DNA from: Flavobacteriales bacterium UBA3442
GTDB taxonomy: Bacteria > Bacteroidota > Bacteroidia > Flavobacteriales > Schleiferiaceae
Length of the DNA stretch: 36,030 nucleotides
Reading direction: 5' to 3'
Assembly (NCBI GenBank): GCA_002378565.1
Contig: DFSH01000045.1
Span: 1 to 36,030 of the forward strand
Below, one piece after another: positions 20,157-27,985 of this stretch. The notes under the pieces are model-generated. The model did not search any database, was not told the DNA's origin, and was given only the letters and a program-made list of their open reading frames with translations. The translations under genes were made by a program, and so were the position numbers. Each line of letters begins with the position of its first letter. Positions within the stretch are counted from its first letter, which is position 1.

Positions 20157-21398
20157 TCAGTTTTTGGGTAAGTACATCAGTTGGCTGATGCTATCAGGGT
20201 GGTGGATTCGGTTGGCCATAGCCATGATGTCACTGGCTGTGATGCTATTCACGTGGTTTTTGATTGCGTCAAAACTGTCCACGCGACCGAGGGAAAGCAA
20301 GGATTTACCAAGGGAAGTCATCAGGGCCCCGTTGCTTTCTTGGCTAAGGGCCATTTGCCCAAGTAATTGGGTTTTTGCTAAGGAGAGTTGCACCACGCCA
20401 AGCGATTGGTTTCTGAGTTTGTGAAGTTCTTGGAGAATCAATTGAATGCAGCGGTCCATGTTGTCAGCATCGGTTCCTGCATAGATGCCCCAAATGCCCG
20501 TGTCACTCATGGGGTGCAGGAAGCTTTCAATGTGGTAGGCGATGCCATGGCGTTCGCGAATGTTTAGATTCAACCGGCTGTTCATGGCAGGGCCACCCAA
20601 TAAGTTGTTCATCAGAACCAAGGTGGGCAGCTGGTCATGATCCACGGGAAGGGCCTGGCCGCCAAGGATCACATGGCTCTGGCTGATGGCACGCTTCGTG
20701 GTTCGGTTGGTGACCTGTACAGCAGGTGCAGGGAGGCGAACAGGAGCCTTAGAGTTGGCGGTCCAGTCGCTGGCAAACTTCATGGCTAACCGTTCAAATC
20801 GTTCGGGAGAGATGCCGCCAACCGACGACAGAACTGCGCGCTCCGGGTGGTAAAAAGCTTGCGTGAATCGCATGATGTCCTCTCGGTTGAAGGACTTGAC
20901 GGTCTGCTCTGTTCCAAGGATATTCCGTCCCAGGGCATGGTCAGGGAAGAGCAGTTGATCAAACCCATCGAAGAGCATCTCAGCTGGTTGATCCTTGTAG
21001 GCATCGATCTCGTCGAGGATGACATCTTGCTCTTTGGGAATTTCCTTGTCTGGGTATGTGGCGTTTTGGATCACATCCATCAACAATTCCATCGCCCTGC
21101 TGTAATGGGTTTTTAAAAAGCTGGCATAAATGCTGGTGTCTTCCTTGGAAGTGTAGGCATTGAGTTCACCACCGACAGACTCCACCCGTGAAAGCACGTG
21201 AAAGGCCTTTCGCTTGGTCGTTCCCTTGAACATCATGTGTTCAATGAAATGTGCCAACCCTTCATCCTTAGGGTCACTTTCATCCCTGGACCCTGCCTGA
21301 ATGACAAGGCCTACATGGCCAGCCGGTGAGGCAACCTGCTGATGTATCCAGCGCAAGCCATTGGGCAATGTGCCCTGAGCAAAAGGGGGACGTTTCAA
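20157..21398 (-). CDS. M16 family zinc peptidase (processing-peptidase type)
   Basis: 413 residues, no signal peptide, so probably cytoplasmic. The inverted zinc motif HFIEH gives ligands H50 and H54 and the catalytic E53, with the expected downstream segment GGELNAYTSKEDTSIYA supplying the third ligand. This single-chain type is close to the mitochondrial processing peptidase beta subunit and to bacterial YmxG/PqqL-like enzymes. The start codon is TTG: the frame is closed by a stop at 21431-21429 and contains no ATG before the conserved region. It follows the S9 peptidase gene by 10 nt. A separate M16 pair with signal peptides is found at 26654-30054. Confidence 0.93.
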   Translation of the reverse strand: MKRPPFAQGTLPNGLRWIHQQVASPAGHVGLVIQAGSRDESDPKDEGLAHFIEHMMFKGTTKRKAFHVLSRVESVGGELNAYTSKEDTSIYASFLKTHYSRAMELLMDVIQNATYPDKEIPKEQDVILDEIDAYKDQPAEMLFDGFDQLLFPDHALGRNILGTEQTVKSFNREDIMRFTQAFYHPERAVLSSVGGISPERFERLAMKFASDWTANSKAPVRLPAPAVQVTNRTTKRAISQSHVILGGQALPVDHDQLPTLVLMNNLLGGPAMNSRLNLNIRERHGIAYHIESFLHPMSDTGIWGIYAGTDADNMDRCIQLILQELHKLRNQSLGVVQLSLAKTQLLGQMALSQESNGALMTSLGKSLLSLGRVDSFDAIKNHVNSITASDIMAMANRIHHPDSISQLMYLPKN

Positions 21399-21408
21399 GA
21401 GCGAAGAA

Positions 21409-23466
21409 TCAGTCTTTGAGCCACTTTTTCAACCAGCCAAAAAACTCGTCATGCCAGACAAGCCCATTTTGAGGACTTTGCACCCAATGGCCTTCTTCAG
21501 GGAAGTACAAAAAGCGTGATGGAATGCCGCGCAACTGAGCTGCTTGGAATGCCTCCATCCCTTGGTTGACAGGCACACGGAAATCATTGGCACCATGGAT
21601 GACCAATAGGGGAGATGTCCAATGCTGCACGTAGTTGATGGGGTTGTGTTTGCTGTACGAAGGAGGTTCGTTGTCTTGCCAGAATGGGCCGCCAAGGTCC
21701 TTGTTGGCAAAGAACATTTCCTCCGTGCTGAGGTACCAGCTCTTCATGTCAAACAGGCCACAATGTGAAATTAGCGCAGCAAATCGGTTCTCGTGAATGC
21801 CTGCAAGCATGTACACAGAGTACCCACCATAGGATGCACCTACTGCGCCAAGGTTTGCTTTGTCAACATAGGGCTCTTTTGCCAGCGTGTCAATGGCTGC
21901 GAGGTAGTCCTCCATGGCCTGACCACCCCAGTCTCCAGAGATTTGCTCATTCCATGCTTTGCCAAAACTTGGCACACCGTGCCGATTAGGCGCAACCACA
22001 ATGTAGCCCTGGGATGCCATCAGCTGGAAGTTCCAACGGAAGCTGTAGAATTGACTGACGGGGCTCTGCGGACCACCTTGGCAATAGAGCAGGGTGGGGT
22101 AGGTTTTGCTGGCGTCAAAGTGTGGCGGGTAAATGACCCAAGTCAACATGGATCCACCATCAGAAGTAGGAATCCATCGCTTTTCTACCTTGCAAAGATC
22201 CAGTGCGTCATAGATGCTGTCATTGACATGTGTCAGTGCTTGAACATCGCTGGCCTTCTTGCTGCTGAACAGGTACAGCTCATTGGCGTGGTTCATGTCT
22301 TGACGCTGTGCCACCACATGTTTTCCTTTTGCGATGAAATGACCGTAGTTGTAATCGCCACTTGTCAGATCCACGATGTGTCGCTTGCTTAACCCTCGCT
22401 TGCCTTTGAGTAGATCCAGTCGATGGATGTGCTGCGTGGCTTCATGCTGGTCTCGGTAAACGATGCTGCTGTTGCTGAGCCATTGGAATTCAGAGACGTA
22501 CTCAGTTTCCATGACAGGGTCTAATGTCTGGACCTTGCCAGCGTCATCGCTTGCAACGATGTACAGTTGATTGATGTCGGATTCGTAGCCATCCTCTGCC
22601 ATGGCTGTGAATGCCAGCCATTGACCATCGGGGGAGAACTGCGGGTTATTGTCGTAGCCATCAAGGCCATGCACCGTTGCTGTCACGTGGCTGGTCCGGT
22701 CATGCAGATAGATCTTGGAATCGGTGCTTGTGGCAAAATCCAATTTGCTCACGCTCTTCTTGCTAGCATACGCAATGAATCGACCATCAGGACTGATGTC
22801 AAAGCTTTCTGACCCACCAAATGGTGGCATCGGTGCATGCACGGCTTCTCCCGCCATGATGTCAACCATCTCTGTGACAGGTTGATCTGAAAGTGGGTCA
22901 ATCACAGCCACGGCAATGTGGTTGAATTGGTAATCGGTCCATTGGTTCCAATGGCGGTACATGAGTTCATCGTAGACGGCGTAATTGGCCATCGGCAAAT
23001 GAGGGCGGCGCTCCAATGGCGTTTTTTCCATGGAAACTGATGTGACAAAGGCCATGACCAGTCGGCCTTCCTTGAGCTCCACGCATTTTGCGTCAGATAC
23101 CCCGCCTTCAATGGCTGTCAATGCTTTGATTTCTCCGGTCCGTGGGTCGACGCTATGCAACTGATCCTGGTAAAAGAATCCCACAGATTGGCCACCACGA
23201 AAGAAAAATGCTTGGTACTCACCGCCGTCCAAATCCGTCAACTGAGTGACCTCACCAGAGGCCTTGTTGACCATGTAAAGGTTGCGGTTCCCCTTGTTTT
23301 CGTCCAGGTCATAATTTGTGACGCCATAAATAACAGCATGCTCGTTCGCGTCATCCAGGCTGACCCGTCCAAGGTTCCAAAGGGTTTCAGGTGTCATCAC
23401 GTCTTGCGCGTTTAGACTCAGGCTTGTCAGGCCAATCAGGCAAAGGAAAAGGGAAAGTAATTTCAT
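21409..23466 (-). CDS. Exported S9 family peptidase (DPP IV / acylaminoacyl peptidase type)
   Basis: 685 residues. A signal peptide (MKLLSLFLCLIGLTSLSLNAQ) predicts export. Residues about 25-420 form a propeller with WD40-like PD40 strands such as ISPDGRFIAYAS and FSPDGQWLAFTA. The C-terminal hydrolase domain carries S545 in GASYGGYS, D628 in HGANDFRVPVNQ and H660 in PEEGHWV, so the triad is complete. Enzymes of this kind remove dipeptides or acylated residues from peptides in the periplasm. It overlaps the DUF4286 gene by 4 nt (ATGA). Confidence 0.94.
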   Translation of the reverse strand: MKLLSLFLCLIGLTSLSLNAQDVMTPETLWNLGRVSLDDANEHAVIYGVTNYDLDENKGNRNLYMVNKASGEVTQLTDLDGGEYQAFFFRGGQSVGFFYQDQLHSVDPRTGEIKALTAIEGGVSDAKCVELKEGRLVMAFVTSVSMEKTPLERRPHLPMANYAVYDELMYRHWNQWTDYQFNHIAVAVIDPLSDQPVTEMVDIMAGEAVHAPMPPFGGSESFDISPDGRFIAYASKKSVSKLDFATSTDSKIYLHDRTSHVTATVHGLDGYDNNPQFSPDGQWLAFTAMAEDGYESDINQLYIVASDDAGKVQTLDPVMETEYVSEFQWLSNSSIVYRDQHEATQHIHRLDLLKGKRGLSKRHIVDLTSGDYNYGHFIAKGKHVVAQRQDMNHANELYLFSSKKASDVQALTHVNDSIYDALDLCKVEKRWIPTSDGGSMLTWVIYPPHFDASKTYPTLLYCQGGPQSPVSQFYSFRWNFQLMASQGYIVVAPNRHGVPSFGKAWNEQISGDWGGQAMEDYLAAIDTLAKEPYVDKANLGAVGASYGGYSVYMLAGIHENRFAALISHCGLFDMKSWYLSTEEMFFANKDLGGPFWQDNEPPSYSKHNPINYVQHWTSPLLVIHGANDFRVPVNQGMEAFQAAQLRGIPSRFLYFPEEGHWVQSPQNGLVWHDEFFGWLKKWLKD

Positions 23467-23783
23467 AATTGAGGGCTTTGGGTATCGATGATTTCAAGCA
23501 AGGTGCGGAAGGCCACCAGTTTGTCTCCATACTTGGTTTGGGTGGCGCGTTGTAGGTCGGGAGCGTAAATTTCTTGGTAGAGCTGGTAGTCTGCCATGGA
23601 CGCAAACCGGTACTGCATGGCATAGGTCACCCCCGATTCTTCATCCAACATAACCCGTGTCAACTGACAGTCAAGGAACTGTCCAGTAGCAAGAACATCG
23701 GGGATATGTGTGTCCTTCATCCATTGGAGCCAATTGTCTTGAATATCGCTATCCACATTCACGGTAACATTGTATAGGTACAT
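23463..23783 (-). CDS. DUF4286 family protein
   Basis: 106 residues from the ATG at 23783 (MYLYNVTVNVDSDI); the ATG at 23816 would add eleven non-conserved residues that overlap the lipoprotein gene. The small domain, with NWLQWMKDTHIPDVLATGQF and KYGDKLVAFRTLLEII, is common in Bacteroidota and looks like a ferredoxin-like fold of the dimeric alpha-beta barrel sort. No function is known to me. It lies 2 nt after the lipoprotein stop and overlaps the S9 gene by 4 nt. Confidence 0.85.
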   Translation of the reverse strand: MYLYNVTVNVDSDIQDNWLQWMKDTHIPDVLATGQFLDCQLTRVMLDEESGVTYAMQYRFASMADYQLYQEIYAPDLQRATQTKYGDKLVAFRTLLEIIDTQSPQL

Positions 23784-23785
23784 GC

Positions 23786-24352
23786 CTACAAGGTCGTGTT
23801 TTCCCAGTTGTCCCATCGCATTTGGAAATGCGCATCCAAGCTATCTTGGTTGGCCATGACCCATGTTGCAGCCTTGCCTTTGTCAACAATTGTTTGAAGC
23901 AAGGGCCAGAGCAATTGCCTTTCCGTTGATAGGTGTTGCAGCGTCAAAGAATCTGCCCGCAATTCATGCTGCCAGTCATTCTTTAGGTCCCGGAACTGCT
24001 TGTCAAACAAATCCAGTGTTTCAGACCATTGCTGATTGTTCAGCCCATCATGCCATTTGTTCAAGGCTTTGTGAGCGTAGCGAAGGCCGGAAAATTCTGA
24101 AAGGAATATGGCTTGCTTACTGCTATCAAAGGCCTTGCTGTTGGCGATAGCCATGTGGCGAGATAGGATGCTTCGGGCATGGTCGATGTCTTGGTCTTCC
24201 AATGAGGCAATGATGGCCTGGGCGGAGTCAATGCTCCAGCTTTCCCTGTCAATGTCATGACCAATGCCCCCCTGTCTCCCACAAGCTGCGATGACCAATG
24301 CCATGACGCAAGCGACAAGGCTACGTGCCCACCGATGATTCGTCATACTCAT
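23786..24352 (-). CDS. Hypothetical lipoprotein
   Basis: 188 residues. The lipobox IAAC places the lipidated cysteine at C24 after a hydrophobic segment (LVACVMALVIAAC). The mature part is mostly helical by its residue pattern (for example IIASLEDQDIDHARSILSRHM and HKALNKWHDGLNNQQWSETL) and contains no motif that I recognise. ATG at 24352 overlaps the serS stop (ATGA); the ATG at 24346 is an equally acceptable start. Probably faces the periplasm, in the same run as the exported S9 peptidase. Confidence 0.8.
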   Translation of the reverse strand: MSMTNHRWARSLVACVMALVIAACGRQGGIGHDIDRESWSIDSAQAIIASLEDQDIDHARSILSRHMAIANSKAFDSSKQAIFLSEFSGLRYAHKALNKWHDGLNNQQWSETLDLFDKQFRDLKNDWQHELRADSLTLQHLSTERQLLWPLLQTIVDKGKAATWVMANQDSLDAHFQMRWDNWENTTL

Positions 24353-25620
24353 TGAATCCTGGTGAATCCTGTGTATTGATGCAACACATCAGGGATGTCA
24401 ATGCCGGTGGCATCTTGGTTGTTTTCCAGCAAGGCAGCGAGCACCCTAGGCAATGCAAGGGAAGAGCCGTTCAAGGTGTGGCACAAAGTGGGTTTGGATT
24501 GCACATCTTCTCTGTAGCGCAGCTTCAAACGTGAGCTTTGAAAGGTTTTGAAGTTGGACACGGAACTCACCTCAAGCCAGCGTTCCTGTGCAGCAGACCA
24601 GACTTCAAAATCGTAGGTGATTGATGCGGCAAAACCTAGGTCTCCACCACAGAGACGAAGCACTCGGTAATGGAGGCCAAGGGATTCAAGCAAAGAGCCA
24701 ACGTGAGATACCATGCCATCAAGATGTGCTGCTGATTTTTCGGGTTTGTCAACGCAAACGATTTCCACTTTTTCAAATTGATGCAATCGATTGAGTCCTC
24801 TCACATCCTTGCCGTAGGAGCCAGCTTCGCGTCGGAAGCAAGGGCTGTGTGCGGTGTATTTCACTGGCAGGTCTTCGCTGGAAAGGATTTCATCACGCAA
24901 CATGTTGGTCACAGGGATTTCTGCAGTTGGAATGGCGTAAAGGTTGTCGACGGGCATGTGGTACATCTGACCTTCTTTGTCGGGCAATTGACCGGTGCCA
25001 TAAGCAGAGGCTTCATTCACGAAAAAGGGAGGGATCACTTCGGTGTAGCCCGCTTCAGCGTTTTGGTCCAAAAACCATTGGATCAAGGCACGTTGCAAAC
25101 GCGCGCCCTTGCCAGTGTATACGGGAAATCCTGCGCCAGCAATTTTAACACCTCGTTCAAAATCAATGAGACCATAAATTTCAGTGAGGTCCCAGTGGGG
25201 CTTGTTCGCGGTCAACTCAGGCTTTGTGCCCCAGGTGCTGACCGTGATATTGTCTGATTCAGAGTTGCCTGCAGGCACCAACTCGTCAGGCCGGTTGGGC
25301 AAACTGATCAAGGCATCCTTTTCTTGTGTCTCTATGGCTTCAAGCTCACGTCCCAAAGCTTGAATGCGCAGCTTCAATGCCTTGGTATCTTCTTTCAGGG
25401 TATTGGCCTGATCACCCTTGCCAGACTTGAATAGCTGCCCAATCTTCTTGGCGATTTGGTTGGCTTCTGCTTGTGCGGCTTCAGCTTCTACTTGGATGCT
25501 TCGTCGCGATGCATTGAGTTCAAGGATGCGATCAACGATGGGTTGCGCGTCAAGGTTTCGCTTGGCCAAGTCTTGGACGATGCCAGCTGCATCATTTCGA
25601 ATAGCGGAGAGTAATAACAT
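24349..25620 (-). CDS. serS: Seryl-tRNA synthetase
   Basis: 423 residues from the ATG at 25620. It charges tRNA-Ser (and tRNA-Sec where present). The N-terminal coiled-coil arm that grips the tRNA long variable loop covers about residues 30-100 (rich in A, E, K and Q). Class II motif 2 is HSPCFRREAGSYGKDVRGL followed by HQFEKVE, and the serine pocket TAEIPVTN is present. The ORF could be extended to 25656, but those 12 codons are read through a terminator hairpin and are not conserved-looking. First gene of a six-gene run ending with the O-methyltransferase; no promoter motif was found in front of it. Confidence 0.96.
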   Translation of the reverse strand: MLLLSAIRNDAAGIVQDLAKRNLDAQPIVDRILELNASRRSIQVEAEAAQAEANQIAKKIGQLFKSGKGDQANTLKEDTKALKLRIQALGRELEAIETQEKDALISLPNRPDELVPAGNSESDNITVSTWGTKPELTANKPHWDLTEIYGLIDFERGVKIAGAGFPVYTGKGARLQRALIQWFLDQNAEAGYTEVIPPFFVNEASAYGTGQLPDKEGQMYHMPVDNLYAIPTAEIPVTNMLRDEILSSEDLPVKYTAHSPCFRREAGSYGKDVRGLNRLHQFEKVEIVCVDKPEKSAAHLDGMVSHVGSLLESLGLHYRVLRLCGGDLGFAASITYDFEVWSAAQERWLEVSSVSNFKTFQSSRLKLRYREDVQSKPTLCHTLNGSSLALPRVLAALLENNQDATGIDIPDVLHQYTGFTRIQ

Positions 25621-25631
25621 GGTGTAAAAGT

Positions 25632-25661
25632 AAAAATCCCCTGCCGCCGAAGCCACAGGGG
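25632..25661 (-). terminator. Terminator or attenuator between rpmA and serS
   Basis: On the minus strand a ten-pair stem (CCCCTGTGGC with GCGGCAGGGG, one G-G mismatch and one G-T pair) closes a UUCG tetraloop and is followed by ATTTTT. The T run ends 11 nt before the serS ATG, so the structure lies inside any serS leader starting upstream. Confidence 0.8.
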
Positions 25662-25687
25662 AAAAAATAATTTGTTATTTCGAAGAA

Positions 25688-25957
25688 TTATGCTTCGGCC
25701 CCTGGTACAGGAACGACTGACACAAAGCTCTTATTTTGAGCTTTTTTCTGGAATTGCACCATGCCATCAGTCAATGCAAAGAGTGTGTGGTCCTTGCCGA
25801 TGCCTACGTTTTTCCCGGGATGATGCCTGGTTCCGCGCTGACGAATGATGATGTTACCTGCGAGTGCTGGTTGACCGCCAAAAATTTTGACGCCCAATCG
25901 TTTACTTTCTGATTCGCGTCCGTTTTTGGAACTACCTACGCCTTTTTTATGTGCCAT
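25688..25957 (-). CDS. rpmA: 50S ribosomal protein L27
   Basis: 89 residues, normal size. L27 contacts the peptidyl-transferase centre through its N-terminus. [24 protein letters not shown] and [27 protein letters not shown] are the family signatures. The glycine-rich N-terminus starts directly at MAHKKG, without the cleaved N-terminal extension found in Firmicutes. It follows rplU by 10 nt, the standard L21-L27 operon. Confidence 0.97.
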   Translation of the reverse strand: MAHKKGVGSSKNGRESESKRLGVKIFGGQPALAGNIIIRQRGTRHHPGKNVGIGKDHTLFALTDGMVQFQKKAQNKSFVSVVPVPGAEA

Positions 25958-25967
25958 GGAATCTTAA

Positions 25968-26504
25968 TTATGCTTTTTTAGCAGGGGTTTTTGCAGCCGC
26001 CTTTGGAGCTGCCTTCTTAACAGCCGCCTTTGGAGCTGCCTTCTTAACAGCTGCCTTCTTCGGAGCTGCCTTCTTTGCTGCCGCCTTTGGAGCTGCCTTT
26101 TTTGCTGCTGCCTTTGGAGCTGCCTTCTTTGCAACTGCTTTAGGTGCAGCTTTTTCAGAGACTTCCTTGGTGGCTGCCTTTTTAGGGGCAGAAAGGTTGA
26201 CGCTGGTGATGCGAATTTCAGTCATCATCTGGCGATGGCCAGTCTTCTTGGTGTAGCCCTTGCGGCGCTTCTTCTTGAAGATGATGACTTTGTCGCCCTT
26301 AACATGGGCTTCAACTACAGCTCCGACACTTGCGTCAGAGATAACTGGGGCGCCAACATTTACTTTGCCATCCTTGTCTTCTGCGAGAAGCACTTTGTCA
26401 AAAGACAAAGTTTTTCCTTCCGCAGCGTCCAAGCGATTAACATAGAGTCGCTGGTCTTTTTGCACTTTATACTGCAGCCCTGCTATTTCAACAATTACAT
26501 ACAT
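25968..26504 (-). CDS. rplU: 50S ribosomal protein L21 with H1-like C-terminal tail
   Basis: 178 residues from the ATG at 26504 (MYVIVEIAGLQYKVQKDQ); the ORF extends to 26534 but that part lies over the promoter leader. The L21 domain is residues 1-105, ending at the signature KKKRRKGYTKKTGHRQ and EIRITSV. The following 73 residues are only Ala, Lys, Pro and a few Val, Glu, Thr and Ser, with about six copies of KKAAPKAA. L21 is normally about 103 residues, so the tail adds roughly 70%. Such tails resemble histone H1 and nucleic-acid-binding linkers. Confidence 0.95.
   Translation of the reverse strand: MYVIVEIAGLQYKVQKDQRLYVNRLDAAEGKTLSFDKVLLAEDKDGKVNVGAPVISDASVGAVVEAHVKGDKVIIFKKKRRKGYTKKTGHRQMMTEIRITSVNLSAPKKAATKEVSEKAAPKAVAKKAAPKAAAKKAAPKAAAKKAAPKKAAVKKAAPKAAVKKAAPKAAAKTPAKKA
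25985..26153 (-). repeat. Tandem repeat encoding the KKAAPKAA tail of L21
   Basis: Units of about 24-30 bases centred on GCCTTTGGAGCTGCCTTCTT (plus strand) recur about six times with single-base differences. The repeat is in frame within rplU and is likely to vary in copy number between strains. Confidence 0.85.
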
Positions 26505-26531
26505 GACTTTTATTCTGTCTTTAATGGGGCG

Positions 26532-26562
26532 CAAAGATAGTCAGACTTTCGGGAGTGACCAA
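26532..26562 (-). promoter_or_regulatory. Promoter of rplU-rpmA
   Basis: On the minus strand TTG (26562-26560), 20 nt, then TATCTTTG (26539-26532): a full match to the Bacteroidota vegetative promoter pattern. It lies 28 nt before the rplU ATG, and the start at 26534 would fall inside it, which supports 26504 as the true start. Confidence 0.78.
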
Positions 26563-26593
26563 TGTCTTAGAGCTAAATATTTTTCATGCCGAA

Positions 26594-26625
26594 TTGTCCT
26601 ATTGTCTATCAAGGGTTTACATTTG
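26594..26625 (+). promoter_or_regulatory. Promoter of the M16 peptidase pair
   Basis: TTG (26594-26596), 21 nt, then TACATTTG (26618-26625), with the ATG 28 nt downstream at 26654. It is back to back with the rplU promoter, the two -33 elements being about 32 nt apart. Confidence 0.65.
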
Positions 26626-26653
26626 TCGACTCATCAACGCAAATCCAAGATTT

Positions 26654-27985
26654 ATGCGATTTATACGCCCCCTTTTCACATCAATAGCTGCCCTGGTTTT
26701 GGCGGGAAGCTTGCAGGCTCAAATTGCCTTTGAGGAATACGACATGGCAAATGGCATGCATGTCATCCTGCACCAGGATCCGACGACACCTATTGTTGCG
26801 GTATCCGTCCTTTACCATGTTGGTTCAAAAAACGAAGTGCCAGGCCGCACAGGTTTTGCCCATTTCTTTGAGCACTTGCTGTTTGAGGGGTCAGAAAATA
26901 TTGACCGCGGGGAGTACATGCAATTGGTTCAAAACAATGGTGGCTCGTTGAACGCTAACACCACCCAGGATCGCACCTTCTACTATGAAATCCTGCCATC
27001 CAACCAGTTGGAGCTTGGCTTGTGGATGGAGTCAGAGCGCATGCTGCATGCAAACATTGATAAAGCAGGTGTGGAAACACAGCGTGAGGTAGTGAAAGAG
27101 GAAAAGCGCATGCGGGTTGACAATCAACCCTATGGTACATTCATCAGCAACATGTTTGACCGCACCTTCAAGACCCATAATTACCGATGGGCTGTGATTG
27201 GAAGCATGGATGACCTTAACGCAGCTGAGCTAGAAGAGTTCATGGCGTTTTACAAAAAATTCTATGGCCCCAACAATGCAACCCTATCCATTGCTGGAGA
27301 TATTGACATAGCGCAAACCAAGGCATGGATAGACACCTACTTTGGTGAAATTCCTGCCGGTCCAGCTATTGAGCGACCCAGCAAGGTAGAGGACCATCAG
27401 GCAGAGCAGATTGTTGACACTGTCTATGATAACATTCAGTTGCCTGCAGTTTTTATGGGCTATCGCATTCCCGGTCAGACCCATCCAGACACTTATGCCT
27501 TGACACTCTTAACCACGGCATTGAGTGATGGCCCATCTTCTCGATTGTCTAAGCGCATGGTGGATGAGGACCAAACAGCCGTGCAGGTATATGCCTTCCC
27601 CTACGCCCTTGAAGATCACGGAATCTTTATCAGTTTGGCTTTGCCCAATGGTGACATTGGACTGGACAGTTTAATGGCTACCATGGATGAAGAAATTGCC
27701 CGCATGCAGGATGTCTTAATAACAGAGAAGGAATACACCAAGGTCTTGAATAAAATTGAGGCCCAATTTATTTTGAGCAACGGATCCGTTTCTGGCATTG
27801 CTGAGTCGCTGGCCAATTACCATGTCTACTTTGGTGATGCAGCTTTGATTAACGATGAGATCAAGCGCTACCAAGCCGTCACAAGGGAGGATATCCTTCG
27901 CGTGGCAAAAACCTATTTGAATCCTGATAACCGCGTTGTGCTGAACTACTTGCCTAAGCCTGGCGCCAATCCCGCTGTTGAATAA
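26654..27985 (+). CDS. Exported M16 zinc peptidase, catalytic subunit
   Basis: 443 residues. The ATG at 26654 starts a signal peptide (MRFIRPLFTSIAALVLAGSLQAQ), and an earlier in-frame start is upstream of the promoter. The zinc motif HFFEH gives H70, E73 and H74; NGGSLNANTTQDRTFYYE is the segment that supplies the third ligand. The C-terminal half (from about 230) is the second M16 domain. Expected to act in the periplasm on peptides or as a processing enzyme. The stop shares one base with the start of the second gene (TAATG), and such active/inactive pairs form a two-chain clamp in the family. Confidence 0.93.
   Translation: MRFIRPLFTSIAALVLAGSLQAQIAFEEYDMANGMHVILHQDPTTPIVAVSVLYHVGSKNEVPGRTGFAHFFEHLLFEGSENIDRGEYMQLVQNNGGSLNANTTQDRTFYYEILPSNQLELGLWMESERMLHANIDKAGVETQREVVKEEKRMRVDNQPYGTFISNMFDRTFKTHNYRWAVIGSMDDLNAAELEEFMAFYKKFYGPNNATLSIAGDIDIAQTKAWIDTYFGEIPAGPAIERPSKVEDHQAEQIVDTVYDNIQLPAVFMGYRIPGQTHPDTYALTLLTTALSDGPSSRLSKRMVDEDQTAVQVYAFPYALEDHGIFISLALPNGDIGLDSLMATMDEEIARMQDVLITEKEYTKVLNKIEAQFILSNGSVSGIAESLANYHVYFGDAALINDEIKRYQAVTREDILRVAKTYLNPDNRVVLNYLPKPGANPAVE

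Noticed and set aside
21793..22392. 199-residue plus-strand ORF
   Set aside because: Antisense to the S9 peptidase gene, which has a complete catalytic triad in its frame.
25951..26256. Plus-strand ORF with repeated FGAAF units
   Set aside because: It is the complement of the lysine/alanine tail of rplU; L21 is certain and this reading is a shadow.
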